DNA from: Opitutia bacterium UBA4654
GTDB taxonomy: Bacteria; Verrucomicrobiota; Verrucomicrobiia; Opitutales; Intestinicryptomonadaceae
Assembly (NCBI GenBank): GCA_002405555.1
Contig: DHMA01000158.1
Coordinates: forward strand, 1 to 10,143
Length of the DNA: 10,143 bases
Reading direction: 5' to 3'
The translations under genes were made by a program, and so were the position numbers. The notes under the pieces are model-generated. The model was not told the origin of the DNA. It did not search any database and worked only from the letters and a program-made list of their open reading frames with translations. Shown piece by piece: positions 5,528-10,143 of the stretch (positions within the stretch are counted from its first letter, which is position 1; each line of letters begins with the position of its first letter).

Positions 5528-7384
5528 ATGGAAATTTTGAAATCCCAAAGGGAGTCCGCAAAAAAGCGGTGGAGCGAATTTTCCGAGTCCGACAAACCCC
5601 GCATTTTGGTGGGAGTGGCAACTTGCGGCAGAGCCGCTGGCGCGCTCGACGTAATGGAGGAGTTCAAAAATGAGCTTTCCGCCGCGGGAATTTCGGACAA
5701 GGTTGAACTCGTCGAAACGGGGTGTTTGGGGCTTTGCTACGCAGAGCCGCTCGTGGAAATAAGGGCTTGCGGAACGCCGTCGGTTCTGTATTCGAACGTG
5801 TCGCCCAAAGACGTCGCAAAGCTTGTAAAAGAACACGTCGTCGGGGGAAATGCGGTGCGCGAAAAGGCTGAGGCGGTGATGTCCGACGCCGAATACGACG
5901 GCATAGTTCCGTTTAAAAAGCACCCGATGGTGGAGCTTCAAAAGCGCGTCGTTTTGCGTAATTGCGGCGTGATAAACCCCGACGATTTCGGGCACTATCT
6001 CGCCCGCGGCGGCTACGAGGGTCTCGAACGCGCGTTTTCGATGTCGCCCGAAGACGTCATCGAGGAGATGAAAAAAAGCGGACTGCGCGGCAGGGGCGGG
6101 GCGGGCTTCCCGACGGGAATGAAGTGGAGCTTCGCCCGCGCGTCGAAGTCGGACGAAAAATACATAATCTGCAATGCCGACGAAGGCGACCCGGGCGCGT
6201 TCATGGACCGCTCCGTTCTCGAAGGCGACCCACACGCAATCGTTGAGGGGCTTATGATTGCGGGCTACGCAATCGGCGCGCAACACGCCTACATTTACGT
6301 AAGAAGCGAATATCCGCTCGCAATCGAACGCCTGAAAACCGCAATTAAACAGGCGGAGGAGGCTGGACTTTTGCGCAAAAAGCTCGAAAACGGCTTCGAA
6401 TTCGAAATAAAAATAAAAAAAGGTTCTGGCGCGTTCGTCTGCGGCGAGGAAACATCGCTCATGGCGAGCATCGAGGGCGTCCGCGCAATGCCGCGCCCCA
6501 AGCCGCCGTTCCCCGCAAACAGCGGGCTTTTCAAAAAACCCACCAACATCAACAATGTGGAAACGCTCGCCGCGACAAGCTCCATAATGCGAATGGGCGC
6601 GGAAAAATACGCGGCGTTCGGCTCCGAAAAGAGCAGGGGAACAAAGACGTTCTCGCTCGCGGGGAAAATCAAGCGCACGGGGCTTATCGAAGTGGAGCTT
6701 GGCATAAAGCTCGGCGACATCGTAAACAAAATCGGCGGCGGCTGTACCGACGGCAAAAACTTCAAGGCTGTGCAGACGGGCGGCCCGTCGGGCGGCTGCC
6801 TTACAAAAGACCACTTCGACCTGCCCGTAGACTACGAAAACCTCGCCGCGGTAGGCTCGATAATCGGCTCCGGCGGCATGGTCGTAATGAACGAAGACTC
6901 GTGCATGGTAGAAGTCGCAAAATACTTCGTCAACTTCACCGAAAACGAATCGTGCGGAAAATGCGTTCCGTGCAGAATGGGAACGCAGCACCTCCACCGC
7001 ATTCTCGAAAAAATAACGTCGGGACGCGGCGAAGAGGGCGACATCGAACGCCTCAAAAAAATCGCGCAGACAATGAAAGAGTCGTCGCTGTGCGGCTTGG
7101 GTCAAACCGCGCCGAACCCGATTCTCACAACCCTGCGCTACTTCGGCGACGAGTACAAGGCACACATAGAGGAAAAAAAGTGCCCCGCGCTTGCGTGCTC
7201 GAAACTCGTGGTCTACGCGGTGGAGCGGGACAAATGCAAAGGCTGTACGCTGTGCGAACGCGCCTGCCCCACGGGCGCGATTTCGGGCGGGCTTAAAAAG
7301 CCGCATTCAATAGACGCGTCCAAGTGCATTTCTTGCGGGGCGTGCTTCCAGACATGCAAATTCGGGGCAATCACAAGGCGATAA
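5528..7384 (+). CDS. nuoF: NuoF/HydB-like FMN, NADH-binding Fe-S subunit of a bifurcating-type complex
   Basis: This is the NADH:FMN subunit. The N-terminal thioredoxin-like domain (about 24-110) has Cys33, Cys66 and Cys70, one fewer than the usual four cluster ligands. The FMN/NADH core follows: GLRGRGGAGF (185-194) is the glycine-rich nucleotide loop, and NADEGDPGAF (216-225) belongs to the FMN pocket. The NuoF [4Fe-4S] cluster is Cys476, Cys479, Cys482 (CGKCVPC) and Cys522. A C-terminal ferredoxin domain gives two more [4Fe-4S] clusters: Cys570/573/576/580 and Cys600/603/606/610. The pair Cys552/Cys557 and His593 match a conserved pattern in HydB-type subunits that I recall as a zinc site. 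At 618 residues it is much longer than complex I NuoF (~445), and the added domains at both ends are those of HydB-type electron-bifurcating enzymes. GGAAGGA lies about 10 nt upstream; the gap to the previous gene is 1 nt. Confidence 0.93.
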   Translation: MEILKSQRESAKKRWSEFSESDKPRILVGVATCGRAAGALDVMEEFKNELSAAGISDKVELVETGCLGLCYAEPLVEIRACGTPSVLYSNVSPKDVAKLVKEHVVGGNAVREKAEAVMSDAEYDGIVPFKKHPMVELQKRVVLRNCGVINPDDFGHYLARGGYEGLERAFSMSPEDVIEEMKKSGLRGRGGAGFPTGMKWSFARASKSDEKYIICNADEGDPGAFMDRSVLEGDPHAIVEGLMIAGYAIGAQHAYIYVRSEYPLAIERLKTAIKQAEEAGLLRKKLENGFEFEIKIKKGSGAFVCGEETSLMASIEGVRAMPRPKPPFPANSGLFKKPTNINNVETLAATSSIMRMGAEKYAAFGSEKSRGTKTFSLAGKIKRTGLIEVELGIKLGDIVNKIGGGCTDGKNFKAVQTGGPSGGCLTKDHFDLPVDYENLAAVGSIIGSGGMVVMNEDSCMVEVAKYFVNFTENESCGKCVPCRMGTQHLHRILEKITSGRGEEGDIERLKKIAQTMKESSLCGLGQTAPNPILTTLRYFGDEYKAHIEEKKCPALACSKLVVYAVERDKCKGCTLCERACPTGAISGGLKKPHSIDASKCISCGACFQTCKFGAITRR

Positions 7385-7386
7385 TT

Positions 7387-9825
7387 ATGGATACTTTCAA
7401 ACTTACAATAGACGGAAAAACCGTCGAGGCGAAAGCCGGCATGACGGTTTTGGAGGCGGCGAAAAACGCGGGTATTTTCATACCGTCGCTCTGCGCCCAC
7501 GACGAACTTTCGCCCTACGGCGCGTGCCGCCTGTGCGTTGTCGAAATAGACGGAATGCGCGGCACGCCGACGTCGTGCACGACGCCCGCCGCCGAGGGAA
7601 TGACGGTGCGCACGAACACCGAAAAGCTCGAATTGCAGCGCAAGCGCACGATAGAGCTTATGATGAGCTCGCACCCGTCGCCGTGCTTTTCGTGCGATTC
7701 GCGCGAAGAGTGCGAGTCGGAAAAGAAACAGCCCACGCGCTCCGGACACACAACCCGCTGCGGAACGTGCTCAAACCGCCCCGACTGCGAACTGCGGCAG
7801 GTCGCGCTTCCGCGCTTCGAGTCGGACATCGGGCTTCCGCTCATCTACGACGAAGGCAAAGTTGAGCGCAACGACCCGTTCATCGACAAAGACCACAACC
7901 TGTGCATTCTTTGCGGCAGGTGCTTCCGCGTCTGCGAAAAGGTGCACGGCAAGCCCGCAATCGGCATTGCCAACAGGGGAAAGAACGCGAAAATTTCGTC
8001 GGAATTCGAAAAGGCGTGGAGCTCGGAGGAATGCAGATTTTGCGGCGCGTGCGTAGACGCGTGCCCCACGGGCTGCCTTACCGACCGCTGGGCAAAGTGG
8101 TTCGGCAAGCCAGAAAAAACGGCGGAAACCGCGTGCGCTCTCTGCCCGCGCCACTGCCGCGTAAAAGTCGCAATCAAGGACGGCAGGATAGTTTCGGCGC
8201 ATGCGGTGTCGCTCGAAAAGGGCGACGCTCTCTGCGCCCTCGGACGCTTTGCGATTCCGCAGATTATGAACGGCAGAAAACGCCTTTTGCGCGCAAAGAT
8301 AATGCGCAACGGCGAGCAGGTTCCCGCCCATGCCGAGGAGATTGCCGACAAATTCGCGGAAATCCTCGAAAACGCGGGCGGAAGAATCCTGATGGTAGAG
8401 CACGTCGGAGGCTTCTACGAATCGCGCAAAGCGGTTCGCGCGCTTGCCGCAAAATTCGGCGCAAAGCTCGTAAAGGCGGCGGTAAACGACGCCTCGCTCG
8501 ACGCCGAGACGCGCCGCGAAATTTCGGAGGGAAAATACGAGGCCGCATTCACCGTAGGCTCCTATTTGGACGCCGAACTTGCCGCAAAAATCCCGCACCT
8601 CATTGTGGCGGACTTTTTGAAAACGCCCTTGCAGGACAAGGCGGAACTCGTACTTCCCGTCGCGGTTTTCGGCGAGAGCGCGGGCACTTTTGCCGACGCA
8701 TGCGGCGCGAAATTCGCGGCCGAGGCCGCCGTTTCCACGCGCCTCGACCAACGCCCGATAAGCGGATACCTTTCCGACGTCTGCGTGAAATGCGGAATAG
8801 ACGTAAAGGCGTTCGACTTCGAGCTTGAAAAAATCCCCGAAGATTTCGCCGACCCCCGCGCCGACAAGCGCAATCTTCCCGAAAGGGCGTTCGGGCATTT
8901 TCTCGCCGACTACGTTCCCGATTTGGAACTGCTCGGCCTCAAAAAATCGCCCGAAAAGGCGGCGGAAACAAAGGCGAAAGAGGAGGACGGCTTCGAAATT
9001 CTCGAAAATATCGAGCTTGCGCCCAACTTCCACTCGCTGAAAATAAAAGCTCCCGACATGGCGAAATACGCCCGCGCGGGGCACTTCGCAATCCTCATGG
9101 CGAACGCCGACAGCGAACGCTCGCCGTTCACGATTGCCGACTGGAATGCCGAAGAGGGCTGGGTAAAATTCATAATAGAGGAGGTCGGCAGGTCGAGCGC
9201 GGAAATAGGCGCGCTTTCCGCGGGCGACAAACTCGCCGTGGCAAGCGGGCCGCTCGGCACGCCAATCGACCTCGACAAATTCGAAAAAGGCTCGAAAGCC
9301 CTGCTCTTGGGAGGCTGCTACGGCATAGGCGCAATCTACCCGATTGCCCGCGAACTTACCGCGCGGGGCGTGAAAGTGGAATGCGCAATAGAGGCTTCGT
9401 CGTCTTACATGCTTTTCTTCAAGGACGAGCTTTCGAAAGTCTGCGAAAAGCTTTCCGTCGCCACGCGCGACGGCAGCGAGGGCATGAAAGGCGGCTGCCG
9501 CGACGTCTTAAAAAATTTCGGCGCGGGCTTCGATTCCGTAGTCGCCATCGGCTGCGTTTTCATGATGAAGCAGTGCGCGGCGGCTCTGCCGTCGGGCGTT
9601 TCGAACGCGCAGTGCGCCCTCAACCCGATTATGGTTGACGGCACGGGCATGTGCGGCGCGTGCCGCGTAAGCGTGGGCGGCGGCACAAAATTCGCGTGCG
9701 TAGACGGGCCGTTCTTCCCGCTTGCGGAGGTCGATTTTGCCGAGCTCGGCAAGCGCAGAACCGCGTACAAACTTTTGGAAATAGAGGCAATGCCGCGCCA
9801 CATCGGCGGAAAATGCCATTCGTGA
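7387..9825 (+). CDS. Fusion protein: NuoG-like Fe-S module joined to NfnA-like FAD/[2Fe-2S] module
   Basis: This 812-residue protein joins two electron-transfer modules. The NuoG part has a [2Fe-2S] ferredoxin domain (Cys36, 47, 50, 64); a His-Cys motif (His96, Cys100, 103, 109) and a second copy of it (His121, Cys125, 128, 134); two [4Fe-4S] clusters (Cys173/176/179/183 and Cys216/219/222/226); and an N7-like [4Fe-4S] site (Cys250, 253, 257, 283). Residues ~296-475 are a shortened molybdopterin-type domain, probably without cofactor. After a charged linker (~515-535) comes an NfnA domain: flavin motif RSPFT (578-582), nucleotide loop GGCYGIGA (642-649), and a PyrK/NfnA-type cluster with Asp751, Cys756, Cys759 and Cys771. 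There are no H-cluster motifs, so it is not a hydrogenase. It probably carries electrons between the NuoEF unit and NfnB. The start is the ATG at 7387, 2 nt after the previous stop, with AAGG upstream; the frame also opens earlier, inside the nuoF-like gene. Confidence 0.9.
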   Translation: MDTFKLTIDGKTVEAKAGMTVLEAAKNAGIFIPSLCAHDELSPYGACRLCVVEIDGMRGTPTSCTTPAAEGMTVRTNTEKLELQRKRTIELMMSSHPSPCFSCDSREECESEKKQPTRSGHTTRCGTCSNRPDCELRQVALPRFESDIGLPLIYDEGKVERNDPFIDKDHNLCILCGRCFRVCEKVHGKPAIGIANRGKNAKISSEFEKAWSSEECRFCGACVDACPTGCLTDRWAKWFGKPEKTAETACALCPRHCRVKVAIKDGRIVSAHAVSLEKGDALCALGRFAIPQIMNGRKRLLRAKIMRNGEQVPAHAEEIADKFAEILENAGGRILMVEHVGGFYESRKAVRALAAKFGAKLVKAAVNDASLDAETRREISEGKYEAAFTVGSYLDAELAAKIPHLIVADFLKTPLQDKAELVLPVAVFGESAGTFADACGAKFAAEAAVSTRLDQRPISGYLSDVCVKCGIDVKAFDFELEKIPEDFADPRADKRNLPERAFGHFLADYVPDLELLGLKKSPEKAAETKAKEEDGFEILENIELAPNFHSLKIKAPDMAKYARAGHFAILMANADSERSPFTIADWNAEEGWVKFIIEEVGRSSAEIGALSAGDKLAVASGPLGTPIDLDKFEKGSKALLLGGCYGIGAIYPIARELTARGVKVECAIEASSSYMLFFKDELSKVCEKLSVATRDGSEGMKGGCRDVLKNFGAGFDSVVAIGCVFMMKQCAAALPSGVSNAQCALNPIMVDGTGMCGACRVSVGGGTKFACVDGPFFPLAEVDFAELGKRRTAYKLLEIEAMPRHIGGKCHS

Positions 9826-9829
9826 GGAG
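9824..9829 (+). promoter_or_regulatory. Ribosome binding site of the nfnB-like gene
   Basis: GAGGAG overlaps the stop codon of the fusion gene and ends 6 nt before the ATG at 9836. It is the strongest Shine-Dalgarno site in the window and suggests translational coupling of the two genes. Confidence 0.75.
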
Positions 9830-9835
9830 CTTGAA

Positions 9836-10143
9836 ATGTCAGAAGAAAAACCGAGAAAATTGAAGGCGTCGGGACTTCCGCGCATAAACGTTCCCGAACA
9901 GAACCCCGCCCGCAGGGCGACGAACTTTGAGGAAGTCCCCTACGGAATTTCCCTCGAAGCCGCAATGGACGAGGCAAGCCGCTGCATGCAGTGCCCCAAA
10001 CCGCGCTGCATGGCGGCGTGCCCCGTGAACATCAGGATTCCCGAATTCATCGCCGAAATCGCCAAAGGCGACCCGAAAGCCGCCGCGCTTAAACTCAAAA
10101 AACAGACCGCGCTCCCCGCAGTCTGCGGCCGCGTCTGCCCGCA
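9836..10143 (+). CDS. nfnB: NfnB/GltD-like NADPH-binding flavoprotein subunit, N-terminal Fe-S part only
   Basis: Only 102 full codons are present before the window ends, with no stop. They match the N-terminal iron-sulfur domain of the glutamate synthase small subunit/NfnB family. The spacing Cys50-x2-Cys53-x4-Cys58-x3-Cys62-Pro, followed by Cys97-x3-Cys101-Pro in CGRVCP, provides the ligands for the two [4Fe-4S] clusters of this domain. In NfnB the missing remainder holds FAD and the NADPH site and is the place of electron bifurcation. GltD-like proteins share this fold, so sequence alone cannot separate NfnB from a glutamate synthase subunit. The preceding gene ends in an NfnA domain, NfnA and NfnB are obligate partners, and the two are only 10 nt apart, which makes NfnB much more likely. 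The start ATG has a strong ribosome site. Confidence 0.85.
   Translation, partial: MSEEKPRKLKASGLPRINVPEQNPARRATNFEEVPYGISLEAAMDEASRCMQCPKPRCMAACPVNIRIPEFIAEIAKGDPKAAALKLKKQTALPAVCGRVCP

Noticed and set aside
5399..7306. Long minus-strand frame (635 codons) opposite the nuoF-like gene
   Set aside because: It is the mirror of a GC-biased coding region. Its translation is low-complexity in Arg, Ala and Phe with no family motif, while the plus strand carries complete NuoF motifs.
7771..9084. Long minus-strand frame (437 codons) opposite the fusion gene
   Set aside because: Same reason: the opposite strand has dense conserved cysteine motifs and this frame has none.
7387..9825. [FeFe]-hydrogenase HydA
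   Set aside because: The N-terminal Fe-S domains resemble HydA, but none of the three H-cluster cysteine motifs is present; the C-terminal half is an NfnA-type reductase instead.
5074..9825. Respiratory complex I operon
   Set aside because: The NuoF-like subunit has the extra domains of soluble bifurcating enzymes, NuoG is truncated and fused to NfnA, and no membrane-arm gene is in view.

Overview
The window looks like chromosomal DNA from an anaerobic bacterium, most likely of the Planctomycetes-Verrucomicrobia-Chlamydiae group and probably Verrucomicrobiota. The best clue is a roughly 670-residue GreA that carries a very long N-terminal extension before an ordinary GreA core, an architecture known from chlamydiae and verrucomicrobia. 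Weak or absent Shine-Dalgarno sites before greA and rsmB fit this loosely. The anaerobic lifestyle is inferred from the flavin/iron-sulfur gene cluster at the right. No rRNA, tRNA, CRISPR array, insertion sequence or phage gene was seen.

Layout. Positions 1-993 (+) hold the 3' part of a Fic-family AMP-transferase gene with a winged-helix tail; its 5' end lies outside the window. A hairpin at 1026-1060 ends both this gene and the convergent greA (1080-3101, -). A divergent promoter region (about 3102-3326) separates greA from rsmB (3327-4625, +), a 16S rRNA m5C methyltransferase. A 448-bp gene-free stretch follows. It contains a terminator hairpin nested in a larger inverted repeat, a 12-bp palindrome, a candidate promoter and a short leader.

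From 5074 to the right edge runs one tightly packed operon: a NuoE-like [2Fe-2S] protein (5074-5526), a NuoF-like FMN/Fe-S NADH-binding subunit with the extra N- and C-terminal domains of bifurcating enzymes (5528-7384), an 812-residue protein joining a NuoG-like Fe-S module to a complete NfnA-like FAD/[2Fe-2S] module (7387-9825), and the start of an NfnB-like NADPH-binding subunit (9836 onward, cut by the window edge). Gaps between these genes are 1, 2 and 10 nt.

Together the four genes read as a soluble flavin-based, probably electron-bifurcating transhydrogenase linking NAD(H), NADP(H) and ferredoxin. It has no [FeFe]-hydrogenase H-cluster domain, and no membrane-arm complex I gene is in view. 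The physical NuoG::NfnA fusion, which welds a HydABC/NuoEFG-type enzyme to an NfnAB-type enzyme, is the most interesting item here. It recalls the Sporomusa-type Nfn (Stn) enzymes of acetogens, but identity with them cannot be shown from this sequence alone.
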